In this document: positions 63,960 through 64,000 of the stretch, piece by piece
Layout of the letters: each line of letters starts with the position of its first letter
Numbering within the stretch: position 1 is the stretch's first letter
From: Phytopseudomonas dryadis
GTDB taxonomy: Bacteria > Pseudomonadota > Gammaproteobacteria > Pseudomonadales > Pseudomonadaceae
Direction: 5' to 3'
Assembly: GCF_004327355.1 (NCBI RefSeq)
Contig: NZ_QJUM01000020.1
Location: 61,269 to 125,268, forward strand
Length of the DNA stretch: 64,000 nt
Program-made: the position numbers and the translations under genes
The notes under the pieces: model-generated
Told to the model about the DNA's origin: nothing
What the model saw: the letters and a program-made list of their open reading frames with translations, nothing else
The model's database searches: none

Positions 63960-64000
63960 ATGCAAAAGCGTACGACGAAATCGCCAGCAGCGCATCCAGT
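63960..64000 (+). CDS. Possible start of a gene running out of the window
   Basis: An ATG at 63960 with GAGGGCGAGG upstream opens M-Q-K-R-T-T-K-S-P-A-A-H-P and stays open to the window edge. In-frame ATGs at 63931 and 63934 are alternatives. Too short to identify. Confidence 0.3.
   Translation, partial: MQKRTTKSPAAHP

Overview
The window is high-GC, densely coded DNA from a Pseudomonas-type gammaproteobacterium. Three blocks match the gene content and order I remember from Pseudomonas aeruginosa: carbonic anhydrase, SulP transporter and aa3 cytochrome oxidase (like PA0102 to PA0114); hasI-hasS-hasR-hasA-hasDEF (like PA3410 to PA3404); and hxuI-hxuR-hxuA (like PA1300 to PA1302). The species is not identified; families were recognised by eye, without database searches.

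Layout. 1-3.1 kb: a DUF1835 gene cut by the window edge, a relic of a short transposable element, and a divergent AraC regulator / bile-acid-symporter-like pair. 3.3-11.2 kb: a sugar-acid catabolic cluster (DapA-like aldolase, iron alcohol dehydrogenase, DUF1537 kinase, PdxA2, 2-hydroxyacid dehydrogenase, an Nramp-fold permease lacking the metal-site motifs, DeoR regulator). The kinase and PdxA2 together imply conversion of a four-carbon sugar acid to dihydroxyacetone phosphate and CO2. 11.2-12.2 kb: a gene broken by a MITE. 12.2-17.5 kb: an RND efflux operon with two lipoprotein adaptors (TriABC-like layout). 17.6-20 kb: a LexA-controlled PA0069-type radical SAM gene, a repeat array and a beta-carbonic anhydrase. 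20.4-32.8 kb: mannitol/polyol uptake and catabolism (mtlR, mtlEFGK, mtlD, a transaldolase, mtlY, mtlZ, pgi). 33.6-36.1 kb: a second, nearly identical carbonic anhydrase followed by a SulP transporter. 36.8-45.7 kb: caa3/aa3-type cytochrome c oxidase with assembly genes (ctaG, SURF1, a CX3C protein, ctaA, ctaB, SCO), in which a DUF2909 gene is split by another MITE. 45.7-48 kb: a REP-associated transposase with its REPs and a VOC/LysR divergent pair. 48-63.8 kb: two complete heme-signalling and uptake systems side by side, Has (with hemophore and its type I exporter) and Hxu, both with Fur-box-like sequences.

The unusual features are the sugar-acid cluster with its Nramp-like permease; three short inverted-repeat elements, two of which split genes whose frames are restored exactly by removing the insert and one of which appears to supply a stop codon; and several families of REP arrays, including a six-copy array between the Has regulators and hasR.
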